From NCBI RefSeq assembly GCF_016586355.1, contig NZ_BLYI01000002.1, forward strand, positions 1 to 52,697: a DNA stretch of 52,697 nt, in the 5' to 3' direction. A program made the translations under genes and the position numbers. Origin of the DNA: Anaerostipes butyraticus. GTDB lineage: Bacteria > Bacillota > Clostridia > Lachnospirales > Lachnospiraceae. The first letter of the stretch is position 1. Every line of letters starts with the position of its first letter. Of the stretch, positions 1-7,481 are shown piece after piece. The notes below the pieces were generated by a model. The model was not told where the DNA came from, ran no database searches, and worked only from the letters and a program-made list of their open reading frames with translations.

Positions 1-1
1 T

Positions 2-211
2 ATTCTATCATCTCGAAGTTTGTTTGTCAAGAACTTTTTTCAAGATTTTTTCTATCGTTCTGATCAATCTCTGTCAGCAACTTTTATAGAATATCATGTC
101 TCAGTGACTTTGTCAAGCACTTTTTTGTTCTTTTTTATCTTTTCGATGATTTGTTTCCGTCTCTCTCAGAGACAGCTTAGTTATAATAGCACGCCAGATT
201 CTTTGTGTCAA
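2..211 (-). promoter_or_regulatory. Three tandem rrn-type sigma-A promoters (leftward)
   Basis: Read on the minus strand, three near-consensus promoters follow one another, each with a spacer of exactly 17 bp. P1 is TTGACA (206-211) and TATTAT (183-188); P2 is TTGACA (111-116) and TATTCT (88-93); P3 is TTGACA (25-30) and TAGAAT (2-7). A short hairpin, GTCTCT-GAG-AGAGAC (159-173), lies between P1 and P2. Multiple perfect -35 boxes, roughly 90-bp spacing and absence of an adjacent reading frame are typical of rRNA operon leaders, and the same leader recurs inverted at the other end of the window. The 16S gene itself is not in the window, so the rRNA assignment is inference. Confidence 0.8.
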
Positions 212-282
212 CTACTTTTTTCAATTTTTTCATCTTTTTCTCAATTTTATTTCTTTCCTGTTACATATTGTATTATCCATAC

Positions 283-319
283 AAAAAACCGCACGTTTCA
301 AAAACAAAACGTGCGGTTT
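283..319 (-). terminator. Intrinsic terminator after cvpA
   Basis: A 13-bp perfect stem (286-298 with 307-319, 8-nt loop) is followed on the minus strand by a T-run. It starts ten bases after the cvpA stop and insulates that gene from the rrn promoters. Confidence 0.85.
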
Positions 320-328
320 GCCTGACTA

Positions 329-850
329 TTATGAAATATTGATTCCTGTACTGTTTTCAAGCATCTGTGTAAATGGATTGTTCTCTACAAAAATCTCCAT
401 AATGCTTCCCGGTCTTACTATCTGGGAATACTGCGTATTCAATCCAACCACCGGCATTAAGGAAATAAAGAAACATACAAACATAATAACCAGAGATCCT
501 TTTGCAAATCCCAGGATGCCTCCTGCTGCCTTGTTGATGAATCCGATCCCCGGCAGATTGTTGATCTTATTGATAAATCGAATTATAAAAGAAAAAATAA
601 TCCGAACCACAATCGTTACCAGCACGAACGCAATAACATAGGCAATCTGATTCGTCAGAAAATTCTGAGGCTGTCTTACAATGTATTGAGAAACCGGATC
701 CCTGAAATAATCCGCCAGGTAATATGCTATTGCGAAGGTTAAAATCCATGCAGCTAATCCAAGCGCCGCATTCAGAAATCCTTTTCGATATCCACTGACC
801 ACCTGAATCAATAAGTACAACAATAAAATAATTAAAATAATTTCTCCCAT
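329..850 (-). CDS. CvpA family membrane protein
   Basis: The 173-residue protein has four predicted membrane segments: residues about 1-20, 28-50, 65-92 and 105-135. The early motif VSGYRKGFLNA and the later GFINKAAGGILGFAKG match the CvpA family, named for an E. coli protein needed for colicin V production. In Firmicutes these proteins are general envelope proteins of unclear biochemical role. It starts at ATG after a GGAGAG site and lies 16 bp behind the upstream membrane protein gene, so the two are probably cotranscribed. A strong terminator follows. The family call is firm; the cellular function is not known. Confidence 0.85.
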   Translation of the reverse strand: MGEIILIILLLYLLIQVVSGYRKGFLNAALGLAAWILTFAIAYYLADYFRDPVSQYIVRQPQNFLTNQIAYVIAFVLVTIVVRIIFSFIIRFINKINNLPGIGFINKAAGGILGFAKGSLVIMFVCFFISLMPVVGLNTQYSQIVRPGSIMEIFVENNPFTQMLENSTGINIS

Positions 851-866
851 ATGTAACTCTCCATTT

Positions 867-2054
867 CTACCGCAGACTGATCAGTTCCATTCCGCTTTCA
901 TAAGAAACCAAATACCTGCGGGCTTTTCCTGTTGGTGATATATCTAAAACTCTCTTATCAAAATCATGGCGAAACATCTCGTGACCGGCGAAATTCAGAA
1001 TGGAACAATGATAACTTCCTATTAGAAGCAATTCTCCATCTCCCAGTGACGCTTTGTTAAATTCATAAGAGAAACCATGTGACATAATCTGCCGTCCGGC
1101 CCTGTTATATACTCTTGCCTCATACTGTTCTTCTGATTCCTTTGCCTCCACGATCAACGCTGCATAATCTTCATTAACCGCAATGCTTTTAATCGATTCA
1201 TTGATCTCTATCTCTTTTTTCATTGACGGTTTACTTCCCGCCTTAAAAATCACCAGTTCATTATCTCCTATGGCACTGACTCTGGAATTTCCCATATAGC
1301 TTACTTTCGGTATCACAGTGTCTTTAAAATCAAATCCGGCAACCAGACGGTCTTCTTTTTCTTTTCCCTCATTTCCAAAATTGTAAAAAGCAATCCTGCT
1401 CTTCGTCTCAATTCCATCAACAACAAGATAGCTGACCACCAGATTCTGTCCATCCGATGATACATCAATATCCATCGGATAACCATTCTGCGTTGGAGTC
1501 GTTTTAATGCTGACCAGCTTTTCCTGTGCTGCATCATAAAGCTCAATATAGTTTCCGTCATCTCCCTGAAGCATCAGCGCGATCACTCCCTGTTCAGCAA
1601 CCTCTGCATCAATAATAGGATAAGATACCGTCAGACTCTTCATATTTCCTGTATCATCCAGAAGTTTTACTTCATTTCCGCTTTTCGATGCAACCACAAT
1701 ATAATCTCCACAGTAAGAGCTAATTGGATTTCTGACCGAAAAAGTCTTATTCCATTCTGTCTCCCCTTTGCTGTTAAGAAAAGAAATGCCATCCTCATTA
1801 TAACAAATCGTGCCATTCTCATAAGCAAATGACTGTGTTGAATCTGACATCTCTTTTGAAATTTCTTTTGTGCTGCTCATCGTATGATAAGTACGGTAAC
1901 GATATATTAAAAACGTCATAATGCAGAGAATTGCCAGCCCGATAAGAAGAATTTTTCGATATTTTTTCTTTTTCTCCCGAAGCACGATTGCATTCTGGAC
2001 GCTTTCACTGCTGTTAACATAAAGAGAAAAACCTGATTTCGTCTTTTGTTCCAT
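867..2054 (-). CDS. Membrane-anchored WD40-like protein (DUF5711-type)
   Basis: I chose the ATG at 2054 (395 residues) because a clear GGAAGGAG site precedes it; an in-frame ATG 33 bp upstream has none. A short basic cytoplasmic N-terminus (EKKKKYRK) leads into one membrane helix at about residues 34-52. The large outer part, about 330 residues, has repeated short beta-strand blocks with recurring Gly/Asp turns, such as FAYENGTICYNEDGISFLNSKG, as in WD40/PQQ-like propellers. This resembles proteins annotated DUF5711 in Lachnospiraceae. It has its own promoter and is followed by cvpA, so it may work with CvpA at the envelope. The substrate or partner is unknown. Confidence 0.65.
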   Translation of the reverse strand: MEQKTKSGFSLYVNSSESVQNAIVLREKKKKYRKILLIGLAILCIMTFLIYRYRTYHTMSSTKEISKEMSDSTQSFAYENGTICYNEDGISFLNSKGETEWNKTFSVRNPISSYCGDYIVVASKSGNEVKLLDDTGNMKSLTVSYPIIDAEVAEQGVIALMLQGDDGNYIELYDAAQEKLVSIKTTPTQNGYPMDIDVSSDGQNLVVSYLVVDGIETKSRIAFYNFGNEGKEKEDRLVAGFDFKDTVIPKVSYMGNSRVSAIGDNELVIFKAGSKPSMKKEIEINESIKSIAVNEDYAALIVEAKESEEQYEARVYNRAGRQIMSHGFSYEFNKASLGDGELLLIGSYHCSILNFAGHEMFRHDFDKRVLDISPTGKARRYLVSYESGMELISLR

Positions 2055-2100
2055 AAAGCTCCTTCCATTCTCTGTCCATCTTTTCATTTGATAGTAATTT

Positions 2101-2129
2101 ATTATACAATATCAGACATCTTCCGTCCA
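2101..2129 (-). promoter_or_regulatory. Sigma-A promoter for the DUF5711-like gene
   Basis: On the minus strand TGGACG (2124-2129) is separated by 17 bp from a perfect TATAAT (2101-2106), 46 bp upstream of the chosen ATG. Confidence 0.6.
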
Positions 2130-2181
2130 GTAGAAAGCCCGCTGACAGCCTGTCCGCCGTCCGCCGTCCTTTCACAGTTCT

Positions 2182-3327
2182 TCAGCTGTTCGGAATGAGC
2201 AGCTTCTGTCCCGGGTAAATATGATCCCCGTCTTCGATGCCGTTTGCATTTTTGATCTGCTCCACTTTTTTCTGTGTTCCATACATTCTCTTGCTGATTG
2301 ATACCAGAGTATCCCCACGCCTTACCGTATATGTCTGAGAAGAATTGGTATTTCTTGCAGAGGCTGCTGTTGTAGCAGCTGTTTCCGATGTTTCTTTCCG
2401 GGTGCTTGTCTCTTTTTGTGTGGAAGTTTCCTCCGTATCCTGAGTGGTTTCCTCTGTTTCTTCTTCCGTTTCTAACGTTGATGGAATCTCATCATCCTCT
2501 TCTTCTTTTGAAATCTGATTTTTCACTCCATCTCCCATTGTCTGAACCGCTCCGCGCACCATATCTTTTAAATCCACCGATGTATCATTTTTTGCATAAT
2601 AATACATGGTTCCTCCTACGACCAGCACCATTGCGGCGGCTGCGGCAGATGTAACTTTTCGAAGCATTCCTCTCCGATTGCTGGCTTTTGCTGTCTTGGA
2701 AATCTTTTCTCTGAACTGACGGATCACTTTTTCATCCCGTTTTGCTTCCAGCATATTTTCATAAGACTGTGCTTCCCGGATTTTCTGGTTCCGTTCTACC
2801 AGATAATCCTGCATCATAGGATTTCTTTCATAATATATATAGTATCCGTTCTGCCTAACCAGATCCTGACCTCTGTATACATAAAAAGCATCTTCCTGCT
2901 CCAGATGATCTACCATATAAAGTACTTTTCCCTCACCTGGAAAATTTTCAAAGTGGGTCTTCTTAATTTTATCATTAAGCCGGACAGAAAACCCCATTCG
3001 TGACAAAGCCCATCCTATCACTTCCAGATCAGGGAAAAATCTGTCTTTCTGCTGATAGATCTCCCTCCATACCGCATCGTCAAAAACAGCTTCATCCAAA
3101 TCCAGCTCCAGATTCTGTCCCTCGATGGCTCCACGTACAAAAATCACAGTATCATTACTGATATTTTTCTTTTCACCAAATAAAATTGCTCCACGCACAA
3201 AAGTATTTCGATCCATCGCAAGAGCATTTAAAAAGGTAATCACGTAATCTTCAATATAAACTTTTGTATGACCTACCGGACTCCCAATCTGCCGGATATT
3301 TTTTGGCAACTGCTGTTCTGTCTTCAC
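2182..3327 (-). CDS. LysM protein with TM helix and degenerate MPN/JAMM-like N-terminal domain
   Basis: The start is GTG at 3327 (381 residues): AAAGGGAGG lies 7 bases before it, while the upstream ATG at 3369 has no ribosome site. Residues about 20-175 read like an MPN (JAB/JAMM) fold: a glutamate in ILFGE (Glu52), then LEVIGWALSRMG (101-112), which aligns with the metal-binding GWYHSHPG of active members but has lost both histidines, then a strand VLYMVD. A membrane helix follows (about 224-244), then an acidic Thr/Glu-rich linker (270-330) and a C-terminal LysM domain (332-379, TYTVRRGDTLVSISKRMYG...). The topology suggests a cytoplasmic MPN-like domain and an outer peptidoglycan-binding LysM. 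LysM is certain; the MPN reading is inference. Confidence 0.8.
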   Translation of the reverse strand: MKTEQQLPKNIRQIGSPVGHTKVYIEDYVITFLNALAMDRNTFVRGAILFGEKKNISNDTVIFVRGAIEGQNLELDLDEAVFDDAVWREIYQQKDRFFPDLEVIGWALSRMGFSVRLNDKIKKTHFENFPGEGKVLYMVDHLEQEDAFYVYRGQDLVRQNGYYIYYERNPMMQDYLVERNQKIREAQSYENMLEAKRDEKVIRQFREKISKTAKASNRRGMLRKVTSAAAAAMVLVVGGTMYYYAKNDTSVDLKDMVRGAVQTMGDGVKNQISKEEEDDEIPSTLETEEETEETTQDTEETSTQKETSTRKETSETAATTAASARNTNSSQTYTVRRGDTLVSISKRMYGTQKKVEQIKNANGIEDGDHIYPGQKLLIPNS

Positions 3328-3498
3328 AAAAAAGCCTCCCTTTCTTCTATAATAAGGAGACTTTAGCATATTGTTTTTATTTTTTTTATCAAACCTCGTC
3401 GAAAGAATCCAACTTTTTTTCTACATACTTTCTTTCCTTTTGTATAAACTAGGAAGACAAAACAATCACAAATACAGACTGAAATCCGGAGGACTTTT

Positions 3499-4065
3499 AT
3501 GCTATTTTCCAACAAAATCTCTTATTATCAGCCTGCGGATGCTCATGCATTCCAGGATTTTCAGGAAGATCTTCAAATCCTGATCAAAAAATATCACAAA
3601 AAGAAACAGCCTCTGGTCATCGTCTGCATTGGTACAGACCGGGCAACCGGAGACTGTCTGGGTCCGCTTGTGGGACAATATCTTCAAAATCATTCTTCTC
3701 TCTGCTCCGTATACGGCAGTCTCTCACGGCCTGTCCACGCTCAGAATCTGGAACAGACCATTCACAAAATCCACAGTCTTTACGCAGATCCTTTTATCAT
3801 TGCGGTAGACGCATGTCTTGGCTGCAAAGAACATGTCGGATGCATTACGCTTTCTGCCATGCCTCTGTTCCCTGGGCAGGGAGTTTCCAAGGTTCTGCCT
3901 CCCATCGGCAATATCTCCATCACAGGCATCGTAAACCGTACTTCTGACCATAATGAAAAAATGATCCAAAATACACGTTTACAGATTGTAATAAAACTGG
4001 CTTCTTTTATTTCATCCGGATTAGAAAATATCTTTATATATCCAGCTTCATATCACCGTTTTTAA
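3499..4065 (+). CDS. yyaC: YyaC family putative spore protease-like protein (DUF1256)
   Basis: The 188-residue protein matches the YyaC/DUF1256 family, present in spore-forming Firmicutes and related in fold to the germination protease GPR. The recognisable block VIVCIGTDRATGDCLGPLVG (about residues 40-60) and the later IIAVDACLG and GNISITGIVNRT segments are typical. In Bacillus subtilis yyaC also lies near oriC. GGAGG stands 6-7 bases before the ATG. It is isolated on the plus strand; its last 32 bp overlap the tail of the convergent PTS-like gene. Expression during sporulation is expected but I see no convincing forespore promoter. Its presence supports a sporulating host. Confidence 0.85.
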   Translation: MLFSNKISYYQPADAHAFQDFQEDLQILIKKYHKKKQPLVIVCIGTDRATGDCLGPLVGQYLQNHSSLCSVYGSLSRPVHAQNLEQTIHKIHSLYADPFIIAVDACLGCKEHVGCITLSAMPLFPGQGVSKVLPPIGNISITGIVNRTSDHNEKMIQNTRLQIVIKLASFISSGLENIFIYPASYHRF

Positions 4066-5077
4066 TGATTCCTGCTCTTCTCATCGCTTCGGCAATAAAA
4101 TATGTTAAAACAGCCGGCGCAGCCGCATACATGATAAAAATCAAAACGGCAGATCCCATGCCTTCTTCCATCATATGATAACCGGAAACTGCTCCTGACA
4201 GTCCCATTGTTCCCATAACCGCGCCAAGAGAACTATTGGGCATTTTCAGCAAAACTGTAGAAACCGCTCCTAAAATTCCACTGGATACAATCGATGGAAT
4301 CCATATCCAGGGTCTTCGAAGAATATTCGGGAGCTGAAGCATGGATGTTCCGATTCCCTGGGCCAGAAACCCTCCAATTCCATTTTCTCTCAGTCCTGCT
4401 GCTGCGAATCCCACCATCTGAGCGCTGCATCCGATTGCTGCTGCTCCTGCCGCAATACCTGAAAGGTTCAGCATAGAAGCAACCGCAGCCGGATTGACCG
4501 GAAGTGTACATACAATTCCCATAAGAACAGCAACAACAATTCCCATAAGCCACGGTTCCTGCTGTGTTCCCCACTGGATCATTTTTCCTATTTCTCCAAT
4601 CAGTCCTTCTATATAAGGACTGATCAGAATTCCTGCTCCTCCGCCAATTATAATCGTCAAAAACGGAGCCAAAAGCCTTGCCGGTCTGATCTGTCCCGCA
4701 ATGATCCTGCCAATCTCAATTCCTATATATGCAGCTGCAAAAGCTGTCAAAGGCTGTCCCGGTCCATCCAGCACTATCTTTCCATCTGTCAGAATCGATC
4801 CATCTAGTATCTGTGTACTGTACGCACCAATCATCCCCGCTGCTGCAGCCGCTGAAGCTGTCAACGCTGATTCCCCAAGCTTATATGCCATTCCTGCGCC
4901 GATCGCCGCTCCGGCAAACACCTTAAGAGCAGCTGCACCGGTCTGCAGCATTCCACCGGCGTCTCCCCCAATCCAGTTCCCAATCTGCTGTAAAATCGTC
5001 CCTATGACAAAGGTACAAAACCATCCGGTTGTCATTCCGGACAGACCGTCTGCAAAAATTCTTCTTACTATTTTCAT
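4034..5077 (-). CDS. PTS IIC-like membrane protein (PTS_EIIC_2 / PfoR type)
   Basis: The ATG at 5077 follows GGAGG by 8 bases; the longer frame up to 5179 runs through promoter sequence. The 347-residue product is almost wholly hydrophobic with about nine to ten membrane segments rich in Gly and Ala (GAAIGAGMAYKLGE, IIIGGGAGILISPYIEGLIG). This is the stand-alone PTS_EIIC_2 family that includes PfoR-like proteins. No IIA or IIB gene is adjacent, and such proteins may not be true sugar permeases. It is monocistronic with its own promoter, and its end overlaps yyaC tail to tail. The family is well supported; the substrate is unknown. Confidence 0.75.
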   Translation of the reverse strand: MKIVRRIFADGLSGMTTGWFCTFVIGTILQQIGNWIGGDAGGMLQTGAAALKVFAGAAIGAGMAYKLGESALTASAAAAAGMIGAYSTQILDGSILTDGKIVLDGPGQPLTAFAAAYIGIEIGRIIAGQIRPARLLAPFLTIIIGGGAGILISPYIEGLIGEIGKMIQWGTQQEPWLMGIVVAVLMGIVCTLPVNPAAVASMLNLSGIAAGAAAIGCSAQMVGFAAAGLRENGIGGFLAQGIGTSMLQLPNILRRPWIWIPSIVSSGILGAVSTVLLKMPNSSLGAVMGTMGLSGAVSGYHMMEEGMGSAVLIFIMYAAAPAVLTYFIAEAMRRAGIIKNGDMKLDI

Positions 5078-5102
5078 TCGTAATTCCTCCGCCTTTTTTT
5101 CA

Positions 5103-5130
5103 AGTATAACACACCATTTGCGCTTTACAA
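5103..5130 (-). promoter_or_regulatory. Promoter for the PTS IIC-like gene
   Basis: On the minus strand TTGTAA (5125-5130), 16-bp spacer and an extended -10, TGTTATACT (TATACT 5103-5108). Its -35 shares bases with the divergent promoter for the 87-residue gene. Confidence 0.6.
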
Positions 5131-5152
5131 GGAAGAAAAATACTTCTATACT
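5124..5152 (+). promoter_or_regulatory. Promoter for the 87-residue conserved gene
   Basis: TTTACA (5124-5129), 17 bp, TATACT (5147-5152). The hexamers and spacing are identical to those of the sigma-factor promoter 350 bp downstream. It overlaps the divergent PTS IIC promoter at the -35 boxes. Confidence 0.65.
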
Positions 5153-5197
5153 AAAGCCAAAGTAACTATTTATTATCATCTAGAAAGCAGGAACCTT

Positions 5198-5461
5198 ATG
5201 TTTCGTATGTGGGGAAAAATCTTTAAAAAGAACCGCATGATTACCGATACGGTAATCTGTGTTGACAATGATTTAAATCGTACCAGGAAAGTCTACCAGG
5301 CACTGGAAGAAATGTGCTATGAATTTGACCTTCCTAAACCTCTCTGGCTGGAATCCAATAAACAGGATTTTATCCGCAGCAGCAAAACCCGATTTACGAG
5401 AGACAGTTTTATAGAAGAAATCGACTTTGATTACCTTGAAATCCAGGTAATTGAAGAGTAA
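5198..5461 (+). CDS. Small conserved hypothetical protein (87 aa)
   Basis: No named family is recognised. The product is a small soluble mixed alpha/beta protein: a basic N-terminus (WGKIFKKNR), a strand (TDTVICVDND), a helix (RKVYQALEEMCYEF), and a C-terminal acidic strand segment (FIEEIDFDYLEIQVIEE). It has its own promoter and a GCAGGAA ribosome site, and it precedes the sigma-factor promoter by only 15 bp, so weak read-through into that operon is possible. Amino-acid use looks like a real protein. The function is unknown. Confidence 0.65.
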   Translation: MFRMWGKIFKKNRMITDTVICVDNDLNRTRKVYQALEEMCYEFDLPKPLWLESNKQDFIRSSKTRFTRDSFIEEIDFDYLEIQVIEE

Positions 5462-5476
5462 TTTTTTCAAAGATTA

Positions 5477-5505
5477 TTTACAGTTCTCGCCTATTTGAGT
5501 ATACT
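5477..5505 (+). promoter_or_regulatory. Promoter for the sigma factor operon
   Basis: TTTACA (5477-5482), 17 bp, TATACT (5500-5505), followed by a leader of about 50 bp before the sigma gene ATG. Confidence 0.65.
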
Positions 5506-5560
5506 TACTGTATAAGGAAAATAAATTTCTTATAAATATGTTTTGAGAAAGAGTGGATAT

Positions 5561-6115
5561 ATGAAGCGACAAACGCTGCGCCCGGTCGGCAGTCAGGTAA
5601 CAGAATATATTGCCCATCTTTATAAAGAATACGCCGGTAAATTATTCTATGCCGCATTTAAATATACTTCAGACAAGCATACAGCTGAGGAGGCGGTTCA
5701 GCGAGTTTTTGAGAAAGCTCTTATGTACCCGCAAAGTATTTTGAATGTTCCCGAAGAAGAAATTCTCTACTTTCTTTCAGCAATGCTTCGCAATGTCATG
5801 TATACCATGGCTGATGAGGAGAAAAAGAATTCCCATCTTTCTCTGGACTACGAAGATGGAAATGAATCTTACCACTTGGAAGACCCGGAAAATGCTTATT
5901 TACGATTCATTAATCTAGAATCCGTCAAAGAAAAGCTTGCAAAACTGAAGCCGCCATTGTGTGATACGATGTTATTCCATTATGTATATGGGTTTAAATA
6001 CAGAGAGATTGCCAATATGTTTCATATTTCTGAACGTGCCGTGGCCAAACGAATTGCTTTAGCGAAGAAAGAATTAAGAAAGATGTTTCGAAAAGAGGAT
6101 TTCTATGAAAGATAA
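5561..6115 (+). CDS. Sigma-70 family (ECF-like) RNA polymerase sigma factor
   Basis: The ATG at 5561 (184 residues) is preferred over an in-frame TTG at 5543, which has no ribosome site; the site before the ATG is itself weak. Region 2 is visible at about residues 18-90 (LYKEYAGKLFYAAFKYTSDKHTAEEAVQRVF) and region 4 at about 130-180, with the helix-turn-helix YREIANMFHISERAVAKRI. No regulatory extension is present. The next gene overlaps by 11 bp and encodes a single-pass membrane protein of the size and layout of an anti-sigma factor, so the pair is likely a sigma/anti-sigma unit directing a small regulon. The target genes cannot be read from this window. Confidence 0.85.
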   Translation: MKRQTLRPVGSQVTEYIAHLYKEYAGKLFYAAFKYTSDKHTAEEAVQRVFEKALMYPQSILNVPEEEILYFLSAMLRNVMYTMADEEKKNSHLSLDYEDGNESYHLEDPENAYLRFINLESVKEKLAKLKPPLCDTMLFHYVYGFKYREIANMFHISERAVAKRIALAKKELRKMFRKEDFYER

Positions 6116-6812
6116 CAAGAAGAAAATTGAAGAACAGGAACAACTCCTGGATCATTTGATTGAATATGGTGGGAAACAATATATAGATGACGAAATTCAG
6201 AAATTTGACGAACTTCCGGAAATGGACATTCCTAAGGACTTCGATGACCGTATGGACAAGATGTTCAAAGATGCTTATCGGAAAGAAGTCCGCAAGGAAC
6301 GACTTCATCTGGGCAAAAAAGTTGCCGCTGCCGCAGTGATCGTCATTGGAGCTGCATCTGTGACGGCTATGAATGTAAAAGCATTCCGAGAGCCTATATT
6401 AAATTTTATCTTTCGTCAAAACAGTACTCTAAAGAACAAAACTAAAGTTGATGTTAATGAGAAAGATAATAATATAGAAGATCAAATCCAGTTTGATTAT
6501 ATTCCCAACGGATATGAATGTACAAAAATTCAAACTTCAAATAATAATGATCATATTATATACAATTATCAAAAGGAAAACTCTTTTTTATATATTACAA
6601 TTCAATTAGATCAAAAATATGACAATTATATTAACCAATCCGAATCTGGGAATTACAGCAAAATTTCTATTAACGATCAAACATTTTATTTTCTAAAAGA
6701 TACGCAAAATACTCTTCTTTTTTATAATCATAACGCTATCTTTACTATTACCTCTAATGAATCACAATCGGAAATGATCAAAATAGCACAAAATGTTAAT
6801 TTTAAAAAATAA
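6105..6812 (+). CDS. Probable anti-sigma / DUF4367-type membrane protein
   Basis: The 235-residue protein has a charged cytoplasmic N-terminal half (1-65), one membrane helix (about 71-90, VAAAAVIVIGAASVTAM) and an outer domain of about 130 residues. The outer domain carries the IQFDYIPNGYE block seen in DUF4367 proteins, which often accompany clostridial ECF sigma factors. The start overlaps the sigma stop by 11 bp, implying translational coupling. The region encoding the outer domain, from about 6400 on, is visibly more AT-rich and Asn-rich than the first half, hinting at a variable sensor region or recombination. The anti-sigma role is inferred from position and topology. Confidence 0.7.
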   Translation: MKDNKKKIEEQEQLLDHLIEYGGKQYIDDEIQKFDELPEMDIPKDFDDRMDKMFKDAYRKEVRKERLHLGKKVAAAAVIVIGAASVTAMNVKAFREPILNFIFRQNSTLKNKTKVDVNEKDNNIEDQIQFDYIPNGYECTKIQTSNNNDHIIYNYQKENSFLYITIQLDQKYDNYINQSESGNYSKISINDQTFYFLKDTQNTLLFYNHNAIFTITSNESQSEMIKIAQNVNFKK

Positions 6813-6834
6813 GGCCAGAAGGTCTTATTTTTTT
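6807..6834 (+). terminator. Terminator of the sigma operon
   Basis: ATAAGGCC (809-816 of 6000s) pairs with GGTCTTAT across an AGAA loop and is followed by a T7 run. The stem begins inside the stop codon of the DUF4367-type gene. Confidence 0.8.
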
Positions 6835-6887
6835 ACCCTTTCTATTCAAATCAGTTTTTATGACAGTAAGGATAGAAAGGATTTTTT

Positions 6888-7298
6888 ATGAAAAAATTTC
6901 GAAAAGCAATTGCTCTCTGTTCTCTTTGCTCCCTTGTCCTTCTGTCATCCTCCATTACTCCCGTCTCCGCAGCCAATGACTGGGATGGCTTTCAAAATGT
7001 TACCATTGGCTTATCATTCGGTACTTTAGGACGAGCTGATTTTTATACCTCTGTGATTCCCAGTGTTGGAACTTATTATTCAACCATTACAATGAAACTG
7101 CAGCGATATTCTGGCGGATCCTGGCATACTTTAGCCAGTGGTACTCATGGTGAAACTGGAAGCAATTTATTTAGCAGTTCCTACTATGTAACAAAAGGCT
7201 ACACTTACCGTGTTCACAGCACTGTTACAATTTACAAATCCAAAGGCGGCGCTAAAATCAACAGCGACACCTTCACCTATAAAAACAGCTATAAATAA
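6888..7298 (+). CDS. Small secreted protein, unknown function
   Basis: The 136-residue product has a classic Sec signal peptide (basic MKKFRK, hydrophobic core to about residue 22, cleavage near VSA/AND at 28). The mature part of about 107 residues is rich in Ser, Thr, Tyr and Gly and in alternating beta-strand pattern (YYSTITMKLQRYSGGSWHTLASG), suggesting a small beta-sandwich. No cysteine is left in the mature chain and there is no sortase signal. GAAAGGA precedes the ATG. It lies just downstream of the sigma/anti-sigma unit but behind its terminator, so it may be a target of that sigma factor; this is inference. I do not recognise a named family. Confidence 0.75.
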   Translation: MKKFRKAIALCSLCSLVLLSSSITPVSAANDWDGFQNVTIGLSFGTLGRADFYTSVIPSVGTYYSTITMKLQRYSGGSWHTLASGTHGETGSNLFSSSYYVTKGYTYRVHSTVTIYKSKGGAKINSDTFTYKNSYK

Positions 7299-7353
7299 AT
7301 CTTAATTCCACTATTAACTCTGTTTTTTTAATCCTTACTCGTCGTTCTCTTAT

Positions 7354-7378
7354 CTAAGGCAGACTTCGTCTGTCTTTT
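7354..7378 (+). terminator. Terminator after the secreted-protein gene
   Basis: A 9-bp stem (7356-7364 with 7368-7376) closes a TTC loop and runs into TTTT. CGTCG/CGACG flanks (7340-7383) can extend the structure. Confidence 0.7.
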
Positions 7379-7481
7379 CGACGTTTTATGGAAAATATGG
7401 ATATTATTTGAATAAAAAACCTATGTTTTTTATTTTTTTTCGATTTTAGTTCCCTTTTTTCTTCTTTTTAAGGTTTATTAA

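Noticed and set aside
20-325. Open frame of 101 codons at the left end
   Set aside because: It runs through three perfect promoters and a terminator, has very biased Phe/Ser content and no ribosome site.
2152-2169. Short GTCCGCC tandem repeat
   Set aside because: Two and a half copies of a 7-bp unit in an intergenic gap; too short to be a meaningful repeat or CRISPR.
4701-5165. 154-codon frame opposite the PTS IIC-like gene
   Set aside because: It mirrors the Ala/Gly-rich membrane gene on the other strand, extends into its promoter and has no ribosome site.
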